From assembly GCA_023213395.1 (NCBI GenBank), contig CM041465.1, forward strand, positions 24,683,741 through 24,747,740: a DNA stretch of 64,000 bases, given 5' to 3'. This DNA is from Cycas panzhihuaensis. Taxonomy: Eukaryota; Cycadophyta. Below, piece after piece: positions 46,341-57,112 of the stretch. Position 1 is the stretch's first letter, and every line of letters starts with the position of its first letter. The translations under genes and the position numbers were made by a program. The notes beneath the pieces were generated by a model. It did no database searches. It was not told the DNA's origin and saw only the letters and a list, made by a program, of their open reading frames with translations.

Positions 46341-47807
46341 TTGTTGAAAGAAGAAAGGTATCATAAGAAGGTGGAGTTAAGGGAGAAGAAAGGGGTTTCA
46401 AATAAAAAATAAATTGAAGACACAAAATTAGATTAAATAATTATGAAGTACATGAAGATAATAAGACTAAAGAACTAGGAAATGATGTTGATAGGCAAGA
46501 AGGGAGAGGGGTTAAGGCATTTATAGCATATTAACCTTTGAAAATTTGTGATAAATTCATCTAGTACACAAAGATGAGTTCAAAAAGCTAATTAAAATTA
46601 TATAAGTGAGTGTAAAGTGTGAAAATTTGGTTATAGGATCTATATATCATTTTTTCCTAAAAATTTAGGTTGAAACTAACCTAGTGGAAAATGATCAATG
46701 TAATGCATTAGTTAAAATCAGGTGTGAAAAAAGTAAGGATAAAATTTGAGCTATGGACTCTTCTGTATAAACCATTTTTTCTTTTTTAATATAGAGACAT
46801 TCAATACAAGTTTTAGGACCAAAAGAATAGTTTATATAGAAGTGGCCCTATAAAGTGTAGAAGTGACCCTATGGAGGAAGTTTATTTTCTTTTTTAAATA
46901 AATACTAAGTAACATTTTTTTTTCTTTGATGGTGAAACATTTGGACTTTATAGCTAAAGGTTTAGATGAGAAGGAATTTACAATAGAGTTTGAATAAGTT
47001 TACTATGGTTATTGTTGATATTATATTTTATAATTCTTGAATGTAATGACTTTGCTTCTACCTTATATTTTGTAGATGTTATTATATTTTTTAGTAGTTA
47101 TACTAATGTAAATAGTATTTGGGTAATAGAATTTTTGAGAAAACTTTTGAGACAGGCTTGCTTAGTTTGAAGGCCCTTCAATAAACTTCTAAGTTATTAC
47201 TAATACTCAACCCATTATATTACAGCACTAATTATGGAGGATTATCATACTTATAGCCACTCTAGCTATGCTAAGGGGTTTATAAGGGTAATTTCCTAAC
47301 ATTGATTGTTAACCAATGTACTACAAATTTATAAGCAGTCAATAGGTATTCCTATGTTACAATATATAAGGAAGTCTAAAAGGGTCCTCCTATTTACTCA
47401 AAGGTATGTGGAGGATAACTTATTTATGCAAGTGTTATCTAGGGATTATATAAGCAAGAACTTACTTTATTTCATGTATTAGTATATACACAAGTATGCT
47501 TGGCCAAAAATGACAGTTACCCATGGATGTTTTAAGATCCCTAGAATAGGGTGTCAATATAGATTTCTAAGGAAAATAAAAAGGATGTAAAAAGGTTCAT
47601 TGTCTTTTCTTAATCTCTATGAATGATGAGATAATAACACTAATACAATATGTGAATAGAAAATAATAACAAATAAGAAAAATAAACCAAAGAGAGGGTT
47701 TTCAAATTTTCACTATGGATAAAAGACATTTCTTAAAATTTTAGCTCCCCTCATTATTTGGATTCCTTATAATCACACATTGTTACTTTAGATGGAGTCA
47801 CAAACTT
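46341..47807. other. Decayed AT-rich sequence, nothing recognised
   Basis: No open frame above 60 codons and no repeat shared with the rest of the window was noticed. It may be the leader of element I. Confidence 0.4.
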
Positions 47808-48453
47808 GGTTCTAATACCACTCAAGATGCATCTATCCCAATATTCTTCCTCACATACTTTACTTATGAGCTCAAAGAGCATCATAACAAAAGTTTAAAG
47901 AAGCAAATCCAAGTACCTTTTATTAATAAAAGAGGTTGTTAATAGAATATGGTCATAAAAGGACACCAAAAGATGTACTAAAGAATGATCTTATAAGAAT
48001 TCTAAATACACAATAATCTCACTTTATATTTGATGGGTCTTAAATAAATACAAAAGATCTTTTACATAAATTACTAATAGTGGTGCAAGAAACTTCTAAT
48101 ACTATTAGCAGATATAAGTAACCCATACATAAAAATTAATAAGTAGCATTAATTACTAGGTCCCTTGGTCATATGGCTAATAATTAAGTTTTATTAACAA
48201 TGGGAAGTTATGTTATAAAATGAGTAGCAATATGGACCTAATAAGGAAGTGTAATAGATTAGGAGATGAGTGAAAAATAGAATAAATGGGTAATAATATG
48301 ATGAATATATACAAGTATGAATGCATAAGACATATAGAAGAATGATCAATTATTATATTACTAAAATAATTAAGTATATATTTATAATACACCTCAGCTC
48401 ATATGGAGGACCCTTAAAGTCAACCTATATATATTATTATATATTCCAGATGG
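47808..48453 (-). mobile_element. Possible primer site and LTR piece of element I
   Basis: The minus strand has TGGTATTAGAACC (47820-47808), a changed initiator tRNA-Met site. Seven bases outside it a possible LTR end is found (plus strand TGCATC at 47828), with AT-rich sequence up to 48453 where J inserted. No second LTR is in the window, so the LTR is not proven. Confidence 0.35.
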
Positions 48454-49980
48454 TGGATGCGCGTCTACGGGATAACTACCTAACTAGTAGGTGTGGAGAG
48501 AGTGGGTGGTGAAATAATAGAAGGTGGGAACTAAGAGGAGAGTAACTATCACGCAGAGCACCCCGTGCGCCGGAGCGCGAGTTCGGGATCTGCAATGTAA
48601 TATGGCTACTATTAAGTGGTCCTTCACCGCTTCGAACAAGGGGTGAAGATGCGTAGGGTAAACCTGGGTTGACCTAGAGACGGGACCCTCCCACCCTTGG
48701 GTGGCCAGAAGCGGGGAAGAGAAGATCCAAAGGGAATAGGTCAAGAGTATATCTACACAAACTAACTGGATACACAAGTGATGCGGGAGGCAAGGAACTT
48801 GTGCGGTTGGGGAGAGAAGGAGAAAGGTAGGGAAAGGGGGTTCCTACAACCTTTCCTATAGATTGTAAAGATACGTGCAATAAAATAAAAGAAACGCAAC
48901 CAAATACAAGACCAAAATTTTCCTTTTATCTTCCAATGTGCTAGTTACTAAAGGAGAAATCAAAAGGAAAAAAAAGGGGTAGCAAAGTGGAGCAAGACAT
49001 GCACCTGAACCTAGGGGCGTGCGTGGCGAAAGCCTTCTCGAGGAGCACCAAACCACTCCACGCGACGCGTTGGATGCGAGATGTTGCGGCGGGTGAACAA
49101 AGGGGGGCTTCCTTACCTTCCCTGGAAAAGCAAATGCGATGCTAAAGAAAGAAAGGAAGCGCCAACTAATAAATGAAGTAACATGAAAAATATAATGTAT
49201 ACAAAGGTACTTACTGGTAATGGGACCAACGGGCGATATCCTCTACGCTCCCCGAATACCTGCAAGCAATGGCGGTCTCTCCCTCCCTGGAGGAAGAACA
49301 CTAACATGCAATACAAGATTCTAACAATATATGCCTAAATAGTATAAATGTGAATCTAAATATACATGCATTAGTGCTAATCCAACAATGAAAGTACCCA
49401 AAAGAGAGTGACCAAGGCGAAAGTAAATGATCGGTAAGCCTCAGAGTGGCCTACCTCCTGCAAATGGTGCCCTAACCTCCCCCTAAGAGCCATAAGGCTG
49501 CGAGGGCAAGGCTAAGAGCAAGGGATAGAAAATGGCAACAAAGGGGCAAAGAGAGGCCCAAGAAAACCTACGGCGGACCGGGATGCTATGAGGAGCAAGC
49601 GGTAGGAAGAAAGTGAGGCAAAGACTAGCGGTTGGGACTTATGAGTGTTGCCCAAACCTGAACAAAAGTCCCTAAATCAGCGCTGCAACTTGTGACAGCA
49701 CTGGTTTGGGCGGCCAAAAGAGGGCCTACAAACCCTTGTTTGCAAGCCAAGGGTAGCACGGGGTGAGAGGGAGGCTTTGGAGGGCTTAGAGCTGCTTAGG
49801 GAGCATGGAAGGTGGTTCGGAATCCACCCAACTCCTCTCCAAAACCTATGCCAACCCTCAACACCGCTGCCTTGAGCAGCAAACGCAGGTAAGAGGCACC
49901 AAAAGAGTGGCAGAACAGCCCACAAAAGGAAGGAAAACTAACTCACAAGAACAAGCAAGGAGCAAGCAAGACTAAGCATG
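48454..49980 (-). repeat. 3' LTR of element J, supported part
   Basis: This stretch pairs with 62469-64000, at roughly 95% identity by eye. The LTR continues past 49980, but its partner is outside the window. Two possible far ends are discussed at 49981-51419 and 52810-52820. Confidence 0.9.
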
Positions 49981-51419
49981 AATATCAGAAGAGAAATCAA
50001 TGTAAAACAAGGAATACCTGAGTGAGGGAGGCAAGGGATTTGCCTCAGCCAAAGAGCAGGGAAGAGGGGCTAAGAAATCGGCCCAGATCTGAAGCACAGC
50101 AGGTTTGAGACCCTGCTAAAGGGATGTGAGGGGAAACACCTGCACTTAGGGAACTTGTGGACTGCCTGGGTAAAGATCAACTGGAACCACTCCTAAGGGC
50201 CCTCTCCAAGGTGTATAAGGGGCTGGGAGAATGTCTCAGCCACACCAAAGGAGAGATGGGCGCTGTAGGAGGGACGCAGTCGATGAGCAGCAGAACAACA
50301 GAGAAGTGCAGAGCAGGATGATGTTTCCTTAGAGAGAAAATCCAAAAGTGAGCAAAAAAGATCCTAAAAAATGAGTCAAAAATGGCTTAAGTACTCAAAC
50401 AAAACCCTAAAGCAAGCGATTAGGGCATGGCTGGGAGAGAATTAAGGCGCGAGCCACGTGGCAGTTTCGCAATAAATGCGAAATTACCACGGTGGATTTT
50501 AAAAAACAACCTAAGACAGTCATACCGCCGCAAATTCTGCAGTACTGCGGATATTCCGGCGGTACCGCAAAAATTTTGGCAGTACGCACCTAGAGTCAAA
50601 AATGGGCCTGGCCAGCCAGTCTAGGCTGGGGGCGGATGACCAAAAGGGCTAATTGAAGACTAGTACGCCTACCCGGGGGTAAACAAGCCAACAAAACAGG
50701 TCCAAAGGAGCAAAAATAGGGCTCAAATGGGGTGGCAAGTTGACCAAACGATGACGGGTCATCACACGGGCAGAGGTGGCACAAACCTAGTGGATCCTGG
50801 AGCGAGGAGGGCAGATGCTGGAGGTAATGTGGTCACGAGGGTGCCACACTCGCTAGGAGTGTGCCCCTGCTATAGTTGTCATAGGCTAAAGTAAGTGTGG
50901 ACGATGACAAAATCGCCCACAAAGCCACACACAGGCAGACATGCAAGCAAGCAGTCATCAAATGAAAGCGATGATAATGCGAGAAACATACCTGTACTTA
51001 CCTGAGTCGGTGATTCCGTATCCATTCCCGGCAGGAAACATCGCCTTGGCGTGAGCCTCGCCGCTCGGAAGCCTAGTGCGATGGCGAATGCTGGCAACAC
51101 AACTGTCAGTAGCACATGTGTATATAGATATATCAATCAAGAATATAACAATAGGCAAGGGTACCGGCGAGTGTCATGGCGGAACGCGTGGATACAAAAG
51201 CGGCGGTGGAGACATCATAGGGGTTGCCTATGAGCCACCTGGAAACTGACTGGAAGAATGGGACAAGTGAGGGGGCTGCCCCTACCACAAAGGATGCAAA
51301 GGAATATGCCTAGTCAAGTAAAAAAATGAGCAAAAAGTGGGCACCATAGTTTTACCTTATTAGTGGCCAGGTTTCAGAGGTGCGAATGGATCACAAAACA
51401 AGGTGACAGATGACCTAGG
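49981..51419 (-). repeat. Probable continuation of J's 3' LTR
   Basis: No coding similarity is visible on either strand. The stretch includes a palindrome cluster (50453-50568) and a minus-strand TATA-like run near 51140-51117. It is most simply the rest of the LTR, since the right-hand LTR still matches where the window ends. Confidence 0.6.
50453..50568. repeat. Cluster of short palindromes in J's LTR
   Basis: The cluster contains GCCACGTGGC (50453-50462, holding a CACGTG G-box), a TTTCGCA/TGCGAAA hairpin just after it, TACCGCCG/CGGCGGTA arms (50523-50530, 50557-50564) around CCGCA/TGCGG, and the palindrome GCGGTACCGC (50559-50568). It shares the GGTACCGC vocabulary with the structure at 52834-52942. 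Confidence 0.75.
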
Positions 51420-51873
51420 GCTTGGGCGACAGGAGGGTCAGGCAAGCCTCAGGGGCGGTCACCAGGGAGAGAAAGGCGGCGCTCAAGGATGAGGCAAACG
51501 AGACTATCTACCTCAGCGTTAAGGGCCTGAGGGATATGCTAGATGTCAACAGAAGAAAAGCAGGCCAGGAGAGATCTAGCAGCAGAAGCAAGAGTCCTCA
51601 AGTGAGGGCATCGCACCTGGTAAACCTGGGTGAGATGAGACACCACAACTTGAGAGTCGCAAAGCAGAACGATGGATCCATGATGAAAACAGAGAGCATC
51701 AGTAAGAGCTTCAATAATAGCTATATATTCAGCTTCGTTGTTGGTAGCCTCTGGGAGGAAGATCCCAGAGTGGAGGAGATCGTGTCGGAAGGGTCATGGA
51801 GAATCCATGCAGCGGCAGAAGGTCCAGGATTACTGCGGCTTCCGCCGTCGGTAAAGATGTAGATGGACATAGG
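51420..51873 (-). pseudogene. Extra archaeal-type RNase H (element J)
   Basis: The minus strand reads YIFTDGGSRSNPGPSAAAWI. After a one-base shift near 51765 it continues with ATNNEAEYIAIIEALTDAL, IVLLCDSQVVVSHLTQVYQV and finally HIPQALNAEVDSLV. The acidic residues of the RNase H site are in place: D of TDGG, E of NEAEY, D of CDSQ and D of VDSLV. This is the second, archaeal-type RNase H of Tat elements, which would act on RNA-DNA hybrids. It lies about 3.8 kb beyond the integrase end. Lesions are the frameshift and one stop (about 51530). Confidence 0.88.
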
Positions 51874-51892
51874 TGACACAAAATCTAAGTAA

Positions 51893-52309
51893 TCAATGGG
51901 TGATGAAAGCAACACTTGAAAAGCAAGCAAAAGGTGCCCGTGAAGGGTAGGAGGACCTAGCAATGAGGTTACCCAGGGCGAGAGCAGGCAATCTGATCAC
52001 CGGCAGAGAGTGGTCGAAAGGAAAAAGCCTCCTGGGGCACCAAAAGGTCGCTTTAGAAAGCGAAGCATGCCCCCAGGCAGGGGAGCATTCCCTTTGGGGA
52101 CCCCAAGAGCGAGAAAGGACCGCGAAAACGAGTCCAGGGTGACGAAACGAGCCAAGTGAGTATAAACTCGGGCACACACGGGAGTAGCACATAAAACGAT
52201 GCAGAAGGGCCTTAGCAAAAGTGCGATAATGAGGCACCATAAATGCCCTTGTAAAGGAGGGCGAAAGGGGCATCAAAATGGCACAATTGACGACAGGGCT
52301 AGAAGGCAA
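51893..52309 (-). pseudogene. Unrecognised 138-residue frame before the extra RNase H
   Basis: A Phe/Ser/Pro/Arg-rich open frame on the same strand as the RNase H, ending just before it in another frame. I do not recognise it. It may be an N-terminal extension of that protein or chance in GC-rich sequence. Confidence 0.25.
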
Positions 52310-52388
52310 AGGTAATCAGGACACTGAGACAGTTCCAACGACTGATGCGAGACCAAAAACGGAGGAAGTGCCCGTTGGGGCCCCCGCC

Positions 52389-52395
52389 TATATAA
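52389..52395 (+). promoter_or_regulatory. TATA-like box for the antisense gene
   Basis: CTATATAAGG on the plus strand lies in GC-rich surroundings, about 680 bases before the first recognised exon of the antisense gene. Its strand and position fit a promoter for that gene. There is no expression evidence. Confidence 0.35.
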
Positions 52396-52809
52396 GGAAA
52401 TGAACGGGAAAATGGATTCATTTTCACCGGCTCTTGTACGAAACCAGAGCCATTTCCTTACATAGTGGAGCATCGCCCAACTTGAGAGGCAAGTAGAGGG
52501 AGATTGGACCGTCAGATCGGAGGGCGGAGAGAGCCAGCATGACCGACCAGATGATATGGTGGTAGCGAGACCAGATCCAGTGAGTGGATATCACTAAACC
52601 CAGCCCATCTTAAAGTTTAAAGTTTATAGGTTTTTTAAGGTTTTTACATGATTTTTGTATGGTTTTAGTGCCCCTTATGGGCAACGGAAGGCCTCTCGGG
52701 ATCCGAATCAGACCCAGAAAGAGGCGGGGACCTGGGCATTAGGGAGCCCTGGTCCCGGTGGGCCCCACGGGGTCTACCAGAACAATTTTTTTGGTTTTTC
52801 AGGGCAAAA

Positions 52810-52820
52810 ATCCCCCCTTT
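52810..52820 (-). other. Candidate polypurine tract of element J
   Basis: On the minus strand AAAGGGGGGA is the purest purine run between integrase and the LTR. It is followed four bases on by TG (CA at 52805-52806). If real, J's LTR would be about 4.35 kb and would contain the extra RNase H. No other good tract was seen nearer 51400. Confidence 0.3.
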
Positions 52821-52833
52821 TGAGGGGTCGACA

Positions 52834-52942
52834 TTCGTACCGCGGTAATGATCGCGGTGCCGCGATCATTACCACGGGTCCCACAATCGCCGTGGGACCT
52901 GTGCCAAACTTAGCGATACCGCTAAGTTTGGCGCGGTACGAA
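52834..52942. repeat. Cloverleaf-like palindrome with three perfect hairpins
   Basis: Outer arms TTCGTACCGCG (52834-52844) and CGCGGTACGAA (52932-52942) enclose three hairpins. The first has 14-bp arms (52844-52857, 52860-52873; loop TG), the second 8-bp arms GGTCCCAC/GTGGGACC (52877-52884, 52892-52899) and the third 13-bp arms GCCAAACTTAGCG/CGCTAAGTTTGGC (52903-52915, 52920-52932). All hairpin stems are perfect. It lies between the TATA-like box and the first exon of the antisense gene. The hairpins share single end bases with the outer arms. Confidence 0.92.
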
Positions 52943-53071
52943 GGCAGGAAGGCGGAAAAACAATCATGAGGGTCAAAAGAGCCCTAAATCTCAGGCTGAG
53001 AGAGATTTGAGAGAGAGAGGGATGGTAGTAACTAACATGAGACTGACTTGAGTTATTTTTGGTGTGAACAG

Positions 53072-54969
53072 GCTGTCCTCGTGGTAGATAACCGTGAGAA
53101 CATAGGTATGGCGATGCTGAGTTACATGGAGATGGCAACATAGGAGGATAGGGAGATCCTACAGAGGTGTGGCATGTACAAGTCCCTTAAGACACCTCAG
53201 TACACATCAGACCAGAGGCTATTGGTTGACATCGTGTCCCATTGGGACAAGAGGAGACATGTATTCCACCTACCATAGGTAGGTGATGTGACGGTCACGC
53301 CGAGGGATATCTGGCAGATACTGGGAGTTCCGGCGACAGGGAGGCCGGTGAGACTAGGGACACTGCCTTGGCGAGGCAACAAGATGGGAGGCAGCTCTAT
53401 TCTTCACAGGAGCTGACAAATGGGATCGGAGGAGCCCCCTCCGCATTCGAGATGTTAGGGATTCCTTGAGTAAGGAAGGTGGTGATATTATGCATTCTGC
53501 TTTGATTTCCGGAAATGAACTATCGGAGGTACCAAAGTGGTGGATGGATGCAGTTCGTCGTTGCGAGGATGGATTGGGCAGCCCTTATAACAGCGAACCT
53601 CGTCGCCCAGTTGGACACTATCAGGACGACCAGCAGAGGTGGACTATCATCTGACACTTTATTCTGATGTTGGTACTTTGATCATTTCGTGGCAGTGGCA
53701 CCAGCGGGGGGACCACACCCCATTACAGAGCAGGCCCCGATGGTCCACAGGTGGCAGATGAGACTGAGGGGGACAGAGGACAGGGCCCATGTCTGGAGAT
53801 CAGTAGAGGCTACGTCACTAGACCTCCTCACCCTCCCAGACTACATAGTTGAGCCTTACAAGACAGTGAGGTGGGATAGTGACGACGAGGCGGGCGGAGC
53901 AGGAGTGCCTACAGGCGACGATAGCAGCGATGATGGGGATGATGGAGATAGTGGAGATAGTGGGGCCAGCCCATCATAACCTGCAAGGGAGGCAGGTCCG
54001 TCAGGGACAGCAGGAGATGTAGAGGGTCCATCCGGAGTTGCCAGAGGAGAGGCAGGACCGTCTGGGGCACAGGACGAGATCAGGGGACCTGTGACTAGGG
54101 CCCGCAGGCTACGGATCGTGATGGGATCCGGAGGGATGAGAGCTGGGCCCACCCCCGCGAGGAGAGAGACCCAAGCAGAGGAGGTGCTAGAGGAAGAGGC
54201 ACCTGCCGCTGGAGGAGAGCTAGGAGGGGAGGATGCCGCGCGGCCAGAGGGGCAGGCGACCACAGCAGGTGAGACCAAACCTTTTCCAGAGTCATTTGGC
54301 ATCCAGATAGAAGTTTGGTTGGATTTGATCATGATATATGGTGAGATATAAACTGACATATGGCATGTTGCATTGGCAGGTACAGCAGAGATCCAGAGAT
54401 TGGTAGAGGCTGTGGTGAGGGAGATATTCCCTCATGTGTATGCAGAGGGGCAACCGCCCATCCAGGCAGGTGATGAGCCTAGAGCGGCAGGAGCCCATAG
54501 AGAGGCGTTCACCCCATTGGTAAGGGCAAGGGACATATGGGCTGTAGAGTCCCCAGAGCACGTGACATCCTGTGGACGCTGCGGCGGAGAGAGATGACGC
54601 GAGACGTGAGAGAGACGAGCTGCGAGGACGGGTACAATCTCTAGAGGCACAGGGCGATGCAGGTGGAGATGGAAAGAGCAGAACCCAGCTAGCAGTGATC
54701 ACTGAGCATCTCAGGGTGACAGAGGAGGCACTCTTGGGAGAGCGGGATTGTATCCAGGCCAGATACGATCAGCTAGTCGCACAGATGGTATCGAGGTCGA
54801 GCCAGAGTAGGATGCACACCCACACGGCGGCGACGACCCCGAGAAGGCCGCGGGATGAGGAGAGCGAGGCAGGCAGCTCGCGAAGGCCTAGGAGGAGCCT
54901 CGGAGGCATGTGGGCCCCAGGAGAGGGATCACAGAGACCAGGAGATGGCACCCCAGGAGTGAGGCAATA
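53072..54969 (+). pseudogene. Antisense plant-mobile-domain-like gene (element J), spliced
   Basis: On the strand opposite to gag-pol, exon 1 begins after a splice-acceptor-like GTGTGAACAG (53071). It reads SDQRLLVDIVSHWDKRRHVF, VTVTPRDIWQILGVP and GRPVRLGTLPWRG. This is the plant mobile domain pattern, in which a helix ending in W and an H-x-F box precede a V/I-T-L-x-D-V...LGLP-x-x-G-x-P/V box. A middle exon reads QFVVARMDWAALITANLVAQ (53550 on). The next (53689-54268) has HRWQMRLRGTEDRAHVWRS, LPDYIVEPYKTVRWDSDDE and an Asp/Ser/Gly-rich tail. An intron (54269-54379, GT-AG) precedes a last exon with a coiled coil (ERDDARRERDELRGRVQSLE). Two TAG stops in exon 1 and one TAA in the tail mark decay. 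D has the same gene. Confidence 0.65.
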
Positions 54970-55642
54970 GCAGTAGGATATGTATATATGATTTTGATAG
55001 GGTAAAGCACGGGCCTCCAGGGGGTCATATATAGGACCATATGATTGTACCCCCCCCTGCAAGGACACCGGCTTCCCAGGATTTATGATGTGACATGATT
55101 TTTGGATGTGTATATATATGTATGCATGGGGTGATTGGAACCCCATTTGGATATGAGATGATGTGCATGATGTATCATATGGATGACATGTATGGTTGTT
55201 TTGTGTATTGTAAATATTATGTTGTAGATGTTTTATGTTATGGATATTTTGTTGTATGGACACACATTTCCTTCCATGTATGACCACATGCCTAACAGGA
55301 GCACACACACACGCCATGAGTGGGATGACATAGAAGTGTGAGGTTAGGGAGCAGAGCGGCATACACGTCTACGGAAGAGCATAGCGGAATATGCGAAGGA
55401 AACGACAGACAAGAAAGAGGGGTGACGATGCCCCCAAGCGTCCTCCTGATTGGGGAATGCCCAAGCAAGACGACAAGGGTTCCCGAGAGGATACGGGAAC
55501 ATGGGTTCCATGGAAGGAACTGGAAGGACGAAGCAGGATCCATCTTAAATTATCATTCTACCCGTGGTTGGGGAAGAATGGGGATAACCTAAGATGGTAG
55601 TTTAGGCTCATTTCAGAGTAGGGTGAAGTGATCACCGAGAGG
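54970..55642. other. Spacer between antisense gene and integrase of J
   Basis: No motif is recognised. It is probably the shared 3' end of the two convergent units, gag-pol from the right and the antisense gene from the left. Small open frames (for example 55338-55592) are unsupported. Confidence 0.5.
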
Positions 55643-56768
55643 TCATGCGTAAAACTTCTTAAGGAACTTTCCATTAACAACTTTCTCAAATTCGAGCCCT
55701 TCTAGGGTGGCTATCCTGTAGGCACCATTATCGAGGGATTCGATAATGACGAAAGGGCCAACCCATCGGGGTTTGAATTTGGTCAAACGATCATTGAGAT
55801 ATTCGAGCTTGAGGACATAGTCCCCAGGAAACAAAGGGCGGGAATGAAGGCATTTATCGTAGGCCCTTTGTGAGCGGACTTTGGATGCTAGGTTAGCCTG
55901 ATAGGCGGCTAAGTGTCTCTCATCCAAAGCTTCGAGGTCCAGCAGGCGAGCCTGACGGATCGACTCTTCGTCGATGAAACCTCAAAGGGAGACTCGTAAG
56001 GAAGGAATCTCCACCTCCAATAGGAGTACCACCTCAGTACCGTAGACTAGGTAAAACGGGGTCATTCCCATGGCAGAACGGATAGAGGTGCGATAAGCCC
56101 ACAAGGCGGAGGGTAACTGAAGGTGCCAATCCTTTTGGGATTGAGTGACAGTTTTCTTGAGAATGCTAACGAGAGTCTTATTAAAAGACTCCACTTGGCC
56201 ATTTGCCTGAGGGTAGTAAGGGGAGGAAGTCTTGTGAGAAATTTTAAACTTCTCACAAAGCTCATCCACCTCCTTATTACAGAAAGGAGTTCCGTTATCA
56301 GTGATTAGGACGTCGAGTGCAAGCGGTAAATGATATGCTGATAAATGAATGTGGCAATCGTTTTGCCAGGAGTAGTGATCAAAGGAATGGTCTCCGCCCA
56401 TTTGGTGAAATACTTCATAGCAGTCAAGATGAACTTGTGCTGCGACGACGAAGGTGGGGAGATAGCCCCGATGAGGTCTAGTCCCCACTGAGCGAAGGGC
56501 CATGGCGAAACGATAGGATGCAGAGCCTCGGAAGGCACATGGGAAATGTTAGTGTGCTCTTGACATCACCGACATTTCAAAGCAAAGGCGTGAGCGTCTT
56601 TAAAAAGGGATGGCCAGAATAGCCCATGCGAAGGATCCTTTGAGCCATAGACTGGCCCCCAAAGTGGCCTCCACAAATGCCGTGGTGGCATTCGCGAAGT
56701 ACTTGGTCAGCTTCGTCAGCGGTGATGCAGCGGAGGAGGATCCCATCAAAGGACCTCTTGTACAACAC
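55643..56768 (-). pseudogene. Tat integrase (element J)
   Basis: From 56768 the minus strand reads LYKRSFDGILLRC and HHGICGGHFGGQSMAQRILR (zinc finger, partly frame-shifted after GYSGHPF). The core follows with PWPFAQWGLDLIGAI (first D), VLITDNGTPFCNKEV (second D) and YYPQANGQVESFNKTLVSIL (third, E), so the D,D-E triad is complete. The C-terminal frame 55927-55643 has PGDYVLKLEYLNDRLTKFKP and RWVGPFVIIE. Frameshifts lie near 56600, 56320 and 55980. Integrase would join the cDNA ends to host DNA. Confidence 0.9.
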
Positions 56769-57112
56769 CTTGTTTACGAGGAGGTATTACCTGGCAGAAG
56801 TCCGGATACGAGATCTAACTTTACTACTAGCATCAGGGCGGTATTGCTACTGTGTAAGATACCGCATTATGTCGCTGTACCACTCATTGTCGATGAGTGG
56901 GTGGGGAGAAGCTCCCTGAATCGTCAGGATGGACTCATCGGGGAGAGAGTCGTCAATGGGAGTATCAAAGGAGTTAGGGATAAGCACATCCGCAAGTTGC
57001 TTAGCCACTATCATTCCCTTCTTTTATTTCCGGTTAACGATATGGAGGTCAAATTCTTGGAGTAGGACGGCCTGACCGACCCCACCATCAAATCCGAGCG
57101 AGTTAGCAGGTA

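Noticed and set aside
50455-50460. G-box CACGTG as a light- or stress-response promoter
   Set aside because: A single six-base match is weak evidence; it is kept only as part of the palindrome cluster.
53856-54359. 167-residue Ser/Pro-rich minus-strand frame in J
   Set aside because: It is the mirror of the Gly/Asp/Glu-rich tail of the antisense gene, whose plus-strand reading has motifs, an intron and a homologue in D.
54769-55362. 197-residue minus-strand frame
   Set aside because: It overlaps the coiled-coil exon on the other strand and runs into non-coding spacer; no recognisable domain and no counterpart in D.
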